The notes beneath the pieces were generated by a model, which was given only the letters and a program-made list of their open reading frames with translations, was not told the DNA's origin and ran no database searches. From Ipomoea triloba (taxonomy: Eukaryota > Streptophyta > Magnoliopsida > Solanales > Convolvulaceae), in assembly GCF_003576645.1 (NCBI RefSeq), contig NC_044930.1:11025771-11089770 (forward strand): a stretch of DNA of 64,000 bases, written 5' to 3'. Below, one piece after another: positions 30,434 to 43,337 of the stretch. Position numbers and translations under genes: made by a program. The number at the start of each line of letters is the position of its first letter. Within the stretch, counting starts at the first letter, position 1.

Positions 30434-33400
30434 ATGGAATTTAAGCTCAGCGGAAATGAGCTGAAAACCTTCACCCGCTCGATCACTTGCCTTGCGCGCA
30501 TTGGCAACGAGCTCGTCGTTCAAGCATCCGATTCACTGGTTCTTCTATTTCACCTCCATATTTGTTGATTTTATGTTTATGTTAGCAATGTTCAGTGGTT
30601 AAGTGCGTGAATCTATACACCTATCGAAATTTTTTATCGACAAAACACATTTTCAATCATATTGGGGTCAGTCTATGAAGGAGAAGCTTTTTTTGTTTAG
30701 GGGGGGGGGGGGGGGGGTTAATTTAGCTAATTAGGGTTTAGAGGATTTATCATCCAAAAAAAAAGAAGAAATCTGTATATAGATTGCAGTTGGAAAATTC
30801 CAATCAAATAGCTGTTTTGCACTGGGGAGATCAACTGCAGAATGCATATGGAAATTAATTTTGTTTTGCATAGAACTAAAATGTTTATTTGGAGAGGTTT
30901 TGTGTTGTTCAAACAGTTCATTCAGTAATCATTACACTCTCAGACCTCTCGGTTATGCTATAAATCAGAAAATATGTGCAAGGAGTTCACGGGTTTACTT
31001 CATTTCATTTTATATTCATATACTGTATTTTATCATCACTCAGATTCCTTATCCAAAGGAACTTCTAAACTAGAAGGAAAAATTATATTACTTGGGATGT
31101 TGTGATGTTTGATTTGAAGTTTATTTATTTGAATTAATTTCCTTTGGCAGCTTACTCTTCTCACACTAAACTCGTCAAGGACTGCCCATCTGTCTATCAC
31201 ATTTAAACCTGATTTTTTCAATGTCTACACAATTTCAGCAGGTCAAGTGAAATTCAGTGTGCTCATAAAGGTATTAGCTTTCACAATATGTTTTACAGTC
31301 TGTATTATAATTGCACTGCTGTGTTAATATTTACTTCTAATGGTGTGTACAGGCTGTTTGTTCCGTACTTAGAACGCCCTTTGCAAGTATTGACCATTTA
31401 AGTGTGTCATTACCTGATCATGATGCATCCAAGGTGCAGTGGACATTGGACTGTTACAATGGTAATAGTCTGTTTTACTTGAAAAGCTTCTTTCTCCCTT
31501 GTTTTGTGCATTTTTTGCTGTAGTTTTTCCTACACTTAGAAGATTTATACTAGTTCCTTCCACTCAAAACAATTTGCTAAGAAAGGTGCAGTAATAGTTC
31601 AATGCATGCAGACGTGACAGCTATTTTGCTAAACTTTATTTTTCTGGTAGATTACATACTAACTTTTGTGACCCTTTTTTTGTGGTGCTATGAGGCTGGA
31701 ATTTATAATGTCATAGGTCTTTTATGACTGATCTCAGTTGGAAACATCTGGTTTTTGCATTTGTATGTGAATTATTCTTGGGGGTTGTAGAAGGGAACAT
31801 TTTGTGTCGAACTTTTGACAAGGTCAATGTAGACATCAAAATATTCTAATTAGTTATTGAATAGTGTATGTAGTAAAGACTATACACATATCACATTGAC
31901 ACATTTTGTTTTTAGCACGATTTCTGTTTAATTTTCTCCATTATTGGGAACTAGGAAATATTCAAATGATTTGCTAATTTTTCAGGTATCAGGAAAGCCT
32001 ATTGGATTAATTGCAATGTCAACCCTGACATACAACAGTTATCCATAGATAGAACAATGCTTCCTAGCAATTTGGTGGTGAGACCTCGTGATCTCAATAG
32101 GTTATTGTCTAATTTTCAGGCATATCTTCAGGAGATCACTGTCATAGCAACGGAACCTTCTCTGTTGCCTCCTGATTCTGTGAATGAAATTGGAGGCAAA
32201 TCTGTTGAGCTTAGAAGCTATATAGACCCAACCAAAGGTATTTAAGGGTATTTTCCTATATCTTTTCCTTATATCCTTAACTCATGGGTACATTGAAGTG
32301 TTAAATTTTCATTGGCAGAAAATGATTCATCGCTGCACACACAGTTATGGATAGATCCTACCGAAGAGTTTTTGCAATATAGCCACGCTGGAAATCCAGT
32401 AGATGTGACTTTTGGAGTGAAAGATTTGAAGGTATCTGGATTGTTTACTATTATGTCAGTCACTTAGAGTAAATTATGTAATCCATAACTGAACCTTCTT
32501 AAGTGAACAACCATTCTGCTAATGAAAGTCATCCAATCTTCATAATTTTGCTGAAAAGATATTATAGATAACACCAAGAATTCTCTTTCATCTTCAATGA
32601 ACATAACTTTTTTATTGGTTTTATGAGGGTTGCAGAAATTCCGCCTAGGCACCGATTAATCGCCGCCTAGATGCTAGGCGTTGGCCGACCGCCTAGTGTA
32701 TCACCATAATTGGTGGTCTAGGCAGCTGGCCAGTTAGGCCGACTAGGCCGCTTAAGTGCCGCCTAGGCCACCTAGGTCTCCTGGGCGCCGACTAGGCACC
32801 GGCTAGGTCGCCTAGTCGGCCGATTAGCTATTGTTCACATCTTTTTAAATGAGTTATTTCACTCAAAACAACATCATTTTGAGCGAAATAACCCTAAATT
32901 GTTCAAATTCTAGATGTTTTTTAGGTTAATATTTAATATTTTAGTATTAACTATTAAAATATTAAATAGTTTATAATTATCAAGTCTTAAAATTAAAATA
33001 TATATATACGAATTTTTAAAAAATAAAAAGTAAAATAAAAAATACACGGGCGCCAATTAGTTCCCACCTAGGCGCCCCCGAGTGCCTAGCGATTTTCTCA
33101 GCCATGGTTTTATCTACGAATTTCTGTTGCAGGCGTTTGTTTCTTTCTGTGAGGGATGTGAAGTTGATGTACGCTTCCATTTCAAAGAAGCTGGCGAGTA
33201 AGATATATTACTTTCTGATCCTTTAACTATATACTTCAAGATGCATTCAATTGGATATGATTTCTACTGCATTTTTTGTCAGTTGGAGAGTTCCTTTTTC
33301 ATTAGATTGTATGCATAATTTTTCCTCTAAATCCACATTGTTCACCTCACTAAAATACTTGATAGTTTAGAATGCACTTTTAGTATTGTATGCATTGATT

Positions 33401-34966
33401 GGGACACCTAAGTTATGAGAAAAAGGAGGAACAAAAGGTAAAACAAGAAATCTTGGTATCCATATTTGAGGGCTCATTTTTGAACATGTTCAATGGATTT
33501 CTATTTTATCATCATCTCTATTGTCTTTTCATGCAAGCCTCAAGATGCCCTAGGAATGCATTTGAGGGTCACTATTGCATTCCTTCTTTGTGTCAGTCTG
33601 TATATTCAACTTCTGTGACCAATCAATTTCTCATTTTATGTACATCCACAATGTTATTCTTGATTCTGCTATTTTACAAGCATATTGGCTCGTTATCAAA
33701 ATCTGAATCTGTATTTGTTTACAGGCCAGTTCTGATGGAACCAAAGTTTGGTTTAGATGATGGCTCCAGTACAAACTTTGATGCAGCACTGGTGCTTGCA
33801 ACCATGCTTACGTCACAGCTCAATAGTACAAACTCCACAGACTGCCCCCAACCAGCAAACACTTCACGTGGTCAGGCTGATCAGGAAACAGGGCCCCAAA
33901 CACATGATCAGTCAAGAGGAAGTAATCCTGAACCTCCATCTGGTCATACCAGAATTTGGTCTGACCTTTCAGGTAATCTTTTGCTGTTTTGTTATATGTA
34001 ATGACGACCACAATACATATGTTTATGCTTTCCATGAATCAAACTATCAGGAAATGGTGGCAATGCAGTTGATATGCAAGTTCAAGTAGATAAAACTTTG
34101 ACTACTAATGAACAACAAGAAATTCAGAGAATTGGTTCCATTCGGATATCTAAAGTTGATGCTGCAGCAGGAAATATGCCTTGTGGTTCTAATGAGTATC
34201 CTGCAATTTCTTTGATATTTACTTTTTTCAAAAAGTTTGTTAACCCTCTACATATAATGTGTAAGTTCCTTAATTGACTTGCAGAGTCAAAGTGATAACT
34301 TGATGCATATTAGGATGTTTTGGAATTTTATAACTGCAATACCTGTTAAATCTAACACTTCCCCAAATAATAGCCTTTTTAATCACATTTTAGAATTTAG
34401 TGAGGTAGCAGTAATGATCTTATAGAACCAAAAACTATTATGTCATTCCTTAAAAACCCTAAATGTTGGGTAGATGATTTTAATTTTGAAGGGTATGATT
34501 TTGGATTTTGGAATAATATCTCTGAACTCCAGTAGCTACCATTCACATTGAAGGGAAATCATTCAATACAAATCTCCCGGTGTTTTAAGAGCTTATGCAT
34601 GACTGAGTTCTGCAATTACCATGCAACTTCTTTAGTTATAGGATATTCTTTAAGCATTTCGTGTTTGTTGTAAACTGCAAAGTCTGAAGAAATTTTTCCT
34701 TGATCACATGACTTAGCTGCCGTAACGTGGAAACAGATCACATGGATGAACCACGAGGTTCGTCACAGTACAACACTGAACTATTCATTTCAATCTTGTC
34801 AGGTTAACTACTATAACAAAGCATTTTTTTTTTCTCAGGTAGCGAAGCAACTGCCACTCGAGCTTCTAAATACCATCCAAGTAACTGGGTAGATGCAGAT
34901 GAGGAAGATGATGAAGGCGATGATGACTCAGAGTTTGTTGTAGAGGCAACACCACCACATCATTAG
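30434..34966 (+). CDS. RAD9: Cell-cycle checkpoint protein RAD9 (9-1-1 clamp subunit)
   Basis: Subunit of the nuclear RAD9-RAD1-HUS1 sliding clamp that is loaded at damaged DNA and activates ATR signalling. Exons: 30434-30538, 31151-31270, 31353-31461, 31986-32237, 32319-32431, 33133-33197, 33725-33972, 34051-34195, 34717-34757 and 34839-34966. All are GT-AG with consistent phases, 441 residues. The N-terminus MEFKLSGNELKTFTRSITCL and the later VVRPRDLNRLL, GGKSVELRSYIDPTK and QLWIDPTEEFLQY segments are the PCNA-like Rad9 domain. LDDGSSTNFDAALVLATML is typical of plant RAD9. The tail is Ser/Gln-rich, then very acidic (DADEEDDEGDDDSEF). The 41-nt exon 9 is my inference from phase and splice sites; skipping it would shift the frame. 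Intron 5 contains a hAT MITE. The 30434 ATG agrees with the family N-terminus. Confidence 0.95.
32625..33105. mobile_element. CTAGGCG-type hAT MITE in RAD9 intron 5
   Basis: Ends gagggttgcagaaattccgc and, complemented, atggctgagaaaatcgctag, both followed by gcctaggc-rich sequence. Perfect 8-bp target duplication ggttttat (32617-32624 and 33106-33113), as for hAT elements. No coding capacity. Confidence 0.8.
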
Positions 34967-36589
34967 TTGTCCCTTGCAAGCAATCTTTCGAAGGTGGTCT
35001 CTACTGTAAGTGTATGCCTGTCATTTGTGTTTTAATACCAGTGCCCAAGCCCCTAAAGAAAATTGAGGTCTGCGAAGATATATTCTGTTCTATGAATAGT
35101 CACCTAACCTAAAAAACTGTCTAATTGACCAAATGGTAGATTTGTAAACAACATATATCTTCCTCTTTTTTGGTCAATCTTTATTCTCCTCAGATCTACT
35201 AAGAAAAAAAAAAAAAAACTCTCCAGATTTGTTGATCTAGGCTTTCAATGATGATGGCCGGGGCATGGTGTTTTGATGTACATCTATGCTTAAAGTTTGA
35301 GTGGGGATGCATCAACTAGTAAATGATACACAAAGTTGGTGACTTTTGTCTCTCGTCTTCTAGTATTAGCCTCACAAAATGAATTAATAAATTATATAAA
35401 CTTTGGGTACAAAAGATTTTGTTAATATATTGCTTTTAAGTATAAATTGTGCCTAGCAACCTAACCACAATACCACATCCAGTTGACTAATTGGTAGATT
35501 TCTAAACATTTTACATAGGCTTTACACTTTGCAGCCAACTGGAAATTGGAATGATTTTGAGGTTTGGACAATAAGTCCAATGATTCTGGTGCTGTGGTTG
35601 GGTATGAAAGATATAGTTGAAAAATGAAAATATTTAAGAAATTAGTAAATCTTCTATATTGGAAATATTTAAGTCCAACGATTTTGAGGTTTGGACATGA
35701 GTGCATGCCCTTGCCAATTGCCAGTTATGATCCTGGAACAGTGGTTCCATGCCAGGATGTCATTCAACACTAATGACTGTGGTCCTTTTTCTTATATGAG
35801 TAGGATTTCTTTCATTTATATTATGGGTTTGGTAGATGGAATCAAGTATCCTCCTGGCATCGCTTTTAAGAAACCCATTATATAATTTAAGGCTGGTAGT
35901 TGGTTAAGTAATTGTTATACATTCCCAAAGATCAACCTTACATATTGAATATTGGTTCAAACCGATATTCAGATTATGTACATATAGTTAATATGTTATG
36001 TACTTTCAGTTAATAAATTATTAATTATATACTTATTATAATTAACATGTTCTGTACATGTGATTAGCATATTATGCACTTGCAGCTAATAAATTCTGTA
36101 CCTATTATAATTATCCGTTTGGTTCGCTGAAAAATATTTGAAGGGAAATGGAATTGAAATTCCATGGAAAATAAATTCTAGGAAAATAAATTCTGTTGTT
36201 TGGTTGGTAGAAAAGAAATTATTGAGATTATAAATTCTATTGTTTGGTTGAATTTGGAATTGTAAGAAATAATGAGTATAAAGACAATTATACCCCTTCA
36301 TAATAATAACAACAACAATAATGGTAAATTAAAAAAAGTTGGTGAGAGCATAATTGTCCTCTTTGGAAAAAAATACCAAGGGGTGACCAAAGAAAATATT
36401 TCCTCATCCTTCATGAAAATGTTTTTTAGTCCATCCAACCAATCACTTCCTTGTGTATTATGTACTTGCAATTATTTTTTTGAAAGCATGTACCTGCAAT
36501 TATAATTTTATGTATTTCAATTTGTTTATTTACAAGTACATAGTCAGTTAACTAAAGATACATAATATATTAAATATAGACATAATTTT
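34967..36589. other. RAD9 3' flank and AT-rich intergenic
   Basis: Probable RAD9 3' UTR to about 35200. 35940-36115 repeats attatgtactttcagttaat-like motifs. 36110-36260 repeats gttgtttggttg with aaataaattct, resembling part of a MITE. No gene recognised. Confidence 0.4.
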
Positions 36590-37052
36590 ATGGCGTTTTG
36601 GATCAAGGTTGATAGGGATAAATCCCGGTCTACGACTCCCGACCTACCGGACTATTTTCTACGGTTAGAGGCAGTCTTGACCCCTCAGGACTCCTTTCCC
36701 GGTCAACCTAGACTGGGCAATGATGTGTCCCGGGCTCGATATGGGCCCCTTGGAGATTCGAACCAAGAATCTCTTAAACCCGCACACTTAATCGTGGGCG
36801 GATTGGGCCGACACACTGACCGGTGCATGATCGCCACGCGTCCCACATGCCGTCGGACCGGAATCCTCTCTAGAGCCCCTATAAAAGGCGCATTTATTGC
36901 AGCCTAGAGGACTTTTGGCTATTTTTCCCTCCGAAGTAGCTAAGTAGACCGGGAACCTCTGACCCACTGTCACGTAGCTCGGTCTGTATTCCTACCTGTA
37001 CCCGTTTCTAGTATAAATACAGTACATTTGATCCGTATTTTACGCTATCAAA
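36590..37052 (+). mobile_element. GC-rich LTR-like remnant
   Basis: A GC-rich block in AT-rich surroundings with a TATA box (cccctataaaaggcgc, about 36876-36891). It ends ttttacgctatca, similar to the end of the LTR at 204-784. The sequence downstream of the TATA looks like an R/U5 region. The 5' edge and target duplication were not found, so it may be a truncated or solo LTR. Confidence 0.45.
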
Positions 37053-37752
37053 AGGTTTTCGTTGAAAAGGTGAACAATTTGTGTGCCTTTTCATATTGTA
37101 ACTGACATTTTGAGGGAATTATATTTGTAACTTAAAAGTTAAAACTTTATGTTTATATATTTATTATACCTATAGATTATTATTTTTAACACATAATTTT
37201 AGCACACCATAATATAATACTAGTATTTTATTCGTGCAATGCACGGTATGAAAATTTAAATATAGATGTTATGGTTTTAGATTAAACGTTATTTTGACTA
37301 TAAAAATAACTAATCAAAATTATAAATTATTAAAAAAAATTTTGTAAATTATTAAAAAACTAATCAAAATTACAAACTATGAAAAGTTAGTATATATCTT
37401 TTATATATAAAAGTATGGGATTTGTTGACGCACGTACTAAAAAGATAAAATATTAAATTATATAGTGTTATTAAATTTTATTATATATAAAAATGTGATA
37501 TGAGTTTTATTCATTTATATATATAATTTTTAATTTAATAATTATGTTTATTTGATTTGTAATTATTAATATAAATATTTATTAGATTGTTAAATTTGGT
37601 AAAATAAAATTATTGCAGCTAATTGTAAGTGGTACCAAATTAACAATTATTTAAATTTAATAATGTCAAATTATATTTTGAGTATAAATCATTACCATTA
37701 TTCTGAGTCTAAATCAATACAAATATGAATCACTTATCTCAATTTAAATATA

Positions 37753-37797
<45 letters not shown>

Positions 37798-38223
37798 TAA
37801 AATAAAATAAGATTGTTAAAATTTTTATTTAGTCTACCTTAAAAGTTGATAATTTATTTATTTTTTTGTAATTATTACTATAAATTAAAATAGCATATAA
37901 AGCATTATCTTATTATTTAATTCTTTAGAAATATTGTAATTTCAAATTTTAAAATAGAAGTATTTTCCTATCTTGGGCAGGAAAATGACATTTCTAGTTC
38001 TATATATTATGAAGGAAAATAATATAGCAAATAGCAATCAAATTATATTTGATTTTATTTTGTAGCAAAATTTCATTTCATGCAAAGAAGCATTTCAATT
38101 GTTATACTTTAAAATTTTAAATATAGAATTAAAAATATATATCTAAATTCGAATCAAATGAATTTGTTTCAATTTCAAAACAAATAAAAAATAAATTAAA
38201 AATATTTATAATATTAAATTAAA
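37053..38223. other. AT-rich intergenic
   Basis: Very AT-rich, with an (AT)n microsatellite at 37755-37794. No gene or delimited element. Confidence 0.6.
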
Positions 38224-38679
38224 GGGTCACACTTGTGTGAGACCGTCTCACGGATCCTTATTCGTGAGACGGGTCGGGTCGGGTCAAGGCACCATGCAAA
38301 TGTCACACTTATATGTGCAAATGTCATACTTATATGCTCAAATATAATACTAATCAATAATACAATTTTTGTTACCTATTAGAGAAAAAGTAATACATTT
38401 TTCATAATAAGTAATGTTGACAAGTGCCCCTCACTTATAAGGGCAAATATAATACTTTTGTGGAAAAATGTAATACTTTTAAATCGAAATGTAAAAGTAT
38501 TGTATTTTCCCATAAAAGTATTACATTTACCTTTATAAGTAACAAAAATTTTATTCCTGATTAGTATTACATTTGAGTATATAAGTATGATATTTGTACA
38601 TATAAGTGTTACATTTGCATCTTGACCCGGCCCGACCCGACCCGTCTCATGGTGAGACGGTCTCACACAAGTTTTTGCC
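38224..38679. mobile_element. Non-autonomous MULE with terminal inverted repeats
   Basis: Ends share acttgtgtgagaccgtctca in inverted orientation, followed by gacgggtcgggtc-type sequence. The core repeats aaatgtaatacttttat motifs in both orientations. Perfect 9-bp target duplication taaattaaa (38215-38223 and 38680-38688). No coding capacity. Confidence 0.85.
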
Positions 38680-38688
38680 TAAATTAAA

Positions 38689-39189
38689 TATATTATTTCA
38701 ATTATATGTAAAAAAAATTTAAATTTGGTAGAATTGTATGAACCAAATTTAATATATAGTAATTAAGGTGATTAGTGTGTAGTATATTTATTTATATATA
38801 ATAGGTATAGTAATACAAAAAGTATGTAGATCTATATATATGGAATGATGTGTAGTATAATAATATATTTAGTATAATATAATAGAAGTAATATGATATT
38901 AGGAAGATTAAGTGTAATACATATGGGTCAATTAAGTTTAGGAAAAAATTATAATAATCTCTTTCACGGAAATTAGGGTATAATAATATATTCAGTACAA
39001 TATAAATAATATAATAGAAGTAAGATTATATTAGGAAAATTAATATTTATTTAAGGTATTTAAATATTAATTTTAAATGGTAAGTTTGTCCAAATGTTTG
39101 ATATTACTAAAATATTAGTATATTAGCAAAGTTATTATTATTTGTTATTACTTATTACCAAAGTTATTTTCTTCAAACATAAAACCTAA
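38689..39189. other. AT-rich intergenic with tandem-like motif
   Basis: Recurring tagtataatataatagaagt-type sequence (about 38860 and 38990). No gene seen. Confidence 0.5.
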
Positions 39190-39990
39190 AGGCCAATAGA
39201 ACAGCCGTGAGCCGCTCACGTTCGTCATTGCTCCGGCTTCAGTGCTTCACACCTCACCTAGTCACCGCCCCGCCACGCCGCGGTATTTTGTGCTGCAACA
39301 TTGGTTGAGTTGATTCACGCAAGGTTGGTCGAACTTTACGCTTCTTTCTCATCCTCAGTGTTTTTATGGATCAATTCTTCGTTTCTAAGAAATGGTTTTC
39401 CATGGAAAAACGACATAGAGAAAAAAAAAAAGAATGGTATTTGGGCTAGTCTCTGGTCTATGCCCTGCCTATCTTGTATCTAATGAATTTATAAAAGCTT
39501 TTAGGGGATTATTTTTCGTGCAAATGGCATGGTTGGTGATACAACTTAGGTTCTTGAAGAGCAAAGAAACCCCTGCTTTAATTGATTTCCTGGAATTTTA
39601 CTTGTTAGTTTGTTGATACACTTTGAACTTGTTTAATGTTGGAACTTTGAATTTTTTCTCCTTCAATTGAAGGAGTTTGCTTGTTTTAATATTTATTTGA
39701 TGGACAATGAATTCTAAGAATGGTGTTTCATAAGCTGATAGGAAGCTATGAAGTTTTTTATTTTTATTTTTTAGATTCTGGACTAACATTTTTCATTCAT
39801 TCTTTGTTTGCTAATGAGAGTGGAGTGACTAGTGACAACTTGTATTACCTTTTCTCTTTTATATTATCATGGCATATTAATTGCTCAACGTATATGCTGA
39901 TTTATCAGTGCCATATTTGAATACAGCATATTGTTGTTCCACTCTGCTTATCTTATCTAATGCATTTTTTAGCCCACAAGGTCAGCCATC
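39190..39990 (+). promoter_or_regulatory. POP5 upstream region with probable 5' UTR exon
   Basis: 39195-39325 is GC-rich, leader-like, and ends cacgcaag|gttggt, a good donor. A T-rich tract and a possible acceptor precede the start codon near 39965-39985. A 5' UTR intron is therefore plausible. Confidence 0.4.
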
Positions 39991-41156
39991 ATGGTGGGGT
40001 TCAAGAATAGATACATGGTGATGGAAGTGTTTTTGGATCCAAATAAAGATCTCATGGGAAATGACCCCATTATAATCACCCAATTCAATTTGTCAAAATC
40101 TATCAAAGATAGCATTCTAGCATACTTTGGAGAGTGTGGTCTAGCCTCATCACTTAATTCATTTCAAGGTATGGGATTGGGATTGGGATTGGGATTGGTG
40201 TCCTTGATTTTCACTTATGTTGTGACCATAGAATTTTAGAGCATTGCTCCTGTTTATCGGTGTGGTACTTTAAATTAAGGGTATGATTCAGATACTCTTT
40301 GACTTAAGGGTAGCTATTTTATTTCATTTTTTTTCAATGTTTGTTTTCTTTGGTGCAGTGAAGTATGTAAATCCTATTACAAAAGTGTGTATCATTAGAG
40401 CATCCAGGCAAGAGTACCAAAAAGTTTGGGCTGCAATGACCATGATTACAAGTATAGGGAACTGCCCTGTGGTATTCAACTTACTTAACCTGAGTGGTAA
40501 GCTCAACAACTCTGGTGCACTGTTTTATTTAAGATGCATGCCAAATTTCATTAGGGCCGGTTTTTTGATTTGCTGTTAAATAAGTGAGGCCCTATCAAAG
40601 TATAAATAAACTGCGAATTGAAGAAAAGTAATTCGCGTGAATATTACGGAGTAGATTTTTTTTTAATAATACGTAGTAGAATTTAGATCATTCATGAAAA
40701 TATAATTTTGAGCCAATATAATCACAAATACATATACTAACTATTGGGCCAGGGCTGAACTAGGGGCCCCCAAAATCTTACACGCCCTAAAATCCGGCCC
40801 TGATTATTTCATCTTGTTGGCACTATTTTTGTGATAATTCTATTTTTTTTTGGAAAACGAACGAAATCCAGTGTTATTGATGTTTCTATTAGTTAGGAGT
40901 AGTTTTGTTTTTAAAAAGGGCTTTGTTTCATTGCCATGCTAATGAGTTCTCTATGATATGTCATTTGCCTATTGGGCATTTAGTTTCCTACTCTTTTCTT
41001 GTGGTAGGAAGTATCAAGGCATGCAAAGATGCTGCTTTGAAGTGTGAAGAGTCAAAGTTTGAGCATTGCAAGTTAGTGGGTGGAATCCAGCTTAATGATG
41101 ACCTCAAGCAGCACATGCAAAATTGCCTTGAGAAGATCAAAGTTTTGGAGCACTGA
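39991..41156 (+). CDS. POP5: RNase P/MRP subunit POP5
   Basis: Protein subunit of nuclear RNase P and RNase MRP, which process tRNA 5' ends and pre-rRNA. Exons: 39991-40168, 40359-40496 and 41008-41156, GT-AG with matching phases, 154 residues, near the usual plant length. Recognisable Rpp14/Pop5 family features are MVGFKNRYMVMEVFLDPNKD at the start, FNLSKSIKDSILAYFGECGL, then KYVNPITKVCIIRASRQEY, SIGNCPVVFNLLNLSGSIKA across intron 2, and a charged C-terminus (CLEKIKVLEH). Intron 1 begins with four TGGGAT repeats. No breaks seen. The start matches the conserved N-terminus of the family. Confidence 0.94.
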
Positions 41157-41374
41157 GTTTAAACAAGTGATGGTTTGAGGTATATCATTCTTTTAACCAT
41201 GTTGGGAAGTTATATAAGAAATTATTTTCATTTTCTTTGTGTTAAGACTTAAGAGAAAGAATAGTTTTTTTTTTCTTGAAATATAGCAGGGTAACAGTTG
41301 TTTGAATATTTGAAGTATAAAAGCTGGCTTCTTTATATTTCTAGCTGTATGTATACTCACCTAACGTCATACCC
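41157..41374. other. POP5 3' flank
   Basis: Probable 3' UTR; nothing else seen. Confidence 0.4.
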
Positions 41375-41640
41375 TATCCTAGAAGAAGATTGAGCATATT
41401 TGAAAAGATATGCATTTTACTCCCTTTTCGATTTACCATTTATTCTAACTTCTAAGCAGTTTTTAATTTACATCTATATAGAACAAATTTGAAAAGATAT
41501 TACATTTCATTAATTTTATTAAAAAAAGGCGTAAAACACAATTAGTTTTACAAAAATTAGGCCGTGAGAATATTTGTTTTCTGGATACGAAATTTACATT
41601 GCAATTAACAATTACAAATAACTAGTACATGTTAGAAATT
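41375..41640. repeat. Dispersed repeat shared with 60380-60995
   Basis: agaagattgagca...gcattttactccctt and cattgcaattaacaattaca occur in the same order at 60390-60545 and 60950-60990. The later copy is interrupted by about 390 bp. Identity of the repeat unknown. Confidence 0.6.
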
Positions 41641-41711
41641 ATATTAAGTATGACCATTATGTTGTAACCGTTGTAACGGTTATATTTAGTATGGTTATTG
41701 ATGTTGTTAGT

Positions 41712-41755
<44 letters not shown>

Positions 41756-42210
41756 TTCCCTACTATTGTAATGGATGGAATACTGAATAAGAAACCTCCT
41801 TCATTGTTTTCACAATTCCTGTTTCCAGTTACTTTACAACTTCACGTTCACCAAACGAGTATAGGCCTGCAATCAAACTTGTATTGAAACACGTTACGCT
41901 CCTATGGGTGAACGGTATTTTAAAATTGCTTACACTATATTTTTTTTTGTTTGTGGTTCACCATATTTGCATAATATGTATATTGAATATTTTTTTTTTG
42001 ATATTATTGAGATTGTTTTTGATATTGTATATCTGTTTTCTTATTTTATGCATATTTCTCTATATACTGACGATATATGCTCTGCTATATCTGATGTTTT
42101 CAATATATATTTCTATCCCTATTTTGTGCAGTATTTTTTTTATTCCAATATATGATGTTTAAACAGAAATGCAATATCTTCATATCTTGTATACAAATAT
42201 GTATCTCAAT
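41641..42210. other. AT-rich with (AT)n and possible solo-LTR end
   Basis: (AT)n at 41715-41751. 41629-41838 starts tgttag and ends actttaca and resembles a short copia solo LTR, but no 5-bp target duplication is visible. The hydrophobic frames that follow are AT-rich noise. Confidence 0.35.
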
Positions 42211-42218
42211 TGTATACA

Positions 42219-42852
42219 CAAAGTTTCAAAAGGCGAAGGCATGCCTTGAGACATTTTGTAATTTGAGGCGAGGCGTAAGCCTCGACTTTTATACAGAAGT
42301 TAATTTTATTATATTCCAAAAAATAAATATTTATACAATTTTTTTACAAAAATAATGCTCTGTGCCTAACTAGCTGCCACCTGCCCACACACACTCACTG
42401 CCTCACTAAGTTGTCTAGCTCATTGCCTTCCAAATATATTTTTTATATATAGCCTCTGTACACAGAGCAAACAGCATACACAAGAAATAAAATTATTTAG
42501 GAGAAAACAAGACATTGCCTAAGCAACTAAGCATGGAGGTCGACACTCAGTGGAGGTCGCCGCTAGCCGGTCAGTGGAGGTCGTCGCTAGCCGGTCAGTT
42601 TTGGTCACCGACGGAGAGTGAAGACGCCAGAAAGTGGAGCCGGGTCTTTTTTATTGGGCTATAAAAAATTGGGCTTGAAAAATTGTTTGGGATTGCCATT
42701 TCGCCTCAAACATGCCCTGAGGCGTGTCTAAGGCGTATGCATCACATGGCTGAGGCGTACGCTTCTATTCCTGTGAAAGAGGCGTAAGCCTCAGTGCACT
42801 CTGCCTACGCCTCATACTGAGGTGCGCCTCAATTTTGCCTTTTTAAACCTTG
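42219..42852. mobile_element. Non-autonomous hAT element
   Basis: Terminal inverted repeats caaagtttcaaaaggcg and, complemented, caaggtttaaaaaggca, with inner arms rich in gaggcgtaagcctc. 8-bp target duplication with one mismatch: tgtataca (42211-42218) and cgtataca (42853-42860). No transposase. Confidence 0.8.
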
Positions 42853-43337
42853 CGTATACAAATCAAACTGGATTTTTTTTTCCAGTTTGCATACAAATTA
42901 TACATCCTCATTCTATCAATAGTTTTTTTTAGCAGCAAAGAAAGTTGGAATTTTTTTTTCTTCCAATACAAAATAGTATATGCATACATAGTTTTCATTC
43001 TCCAAAAACATCATATACTAAAAAAAAAAAAGAGAAAAGCAAGCAAATCTCAAACCTAGAGGGTCCCCCTTGTCGTCTTCCCGAGCCTTCTGCACGGCTC
43101 AGTGGTGGTCGTCGTTATAGTCGACGGTAGCAGCGAGAGTCGGCGGTGGCGTAGCAGGCAGCTCTCTGCATCCCTCTCTCCCTCGTTTTCTCTCTCTCCA
43201 CTGCAACTGTTGCGTGTGTATAATGAGGTTGCTAGGAAGAAATTAAGCAATCTTAGGTTTCTTTTCTTTGGATATTAATCAATTTAATTGCTTTGGGCCC
43301 ATATTTTCTGGGCCATTTAGCCCAGATTTTTTTTAAA

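Noticed and set aside
30704..30718. Poly-G tract in RAD9 intron 1
   Set aside because: Considered as a structural signal, but most likely a homopolymer of uncertain length; no support for function.
33399..34001. 200-codon frame in the RAD9 locus
   Set aside because: It reads intron 6 into exon 7; the exon chain with proper splice sites explains the conserved part.
40170..40197. Telomere-like repeat in POP5 intron 1
   Set aside because: The unit is TGGGAT repeated four times, not the plant TTTAGGG; a simple microsatellite.
41884..42162. Hydrophobic small protein
   Set aside because: Product of T-rich sequence with no family resemblance; overlapping frames look equally hydrophobic.
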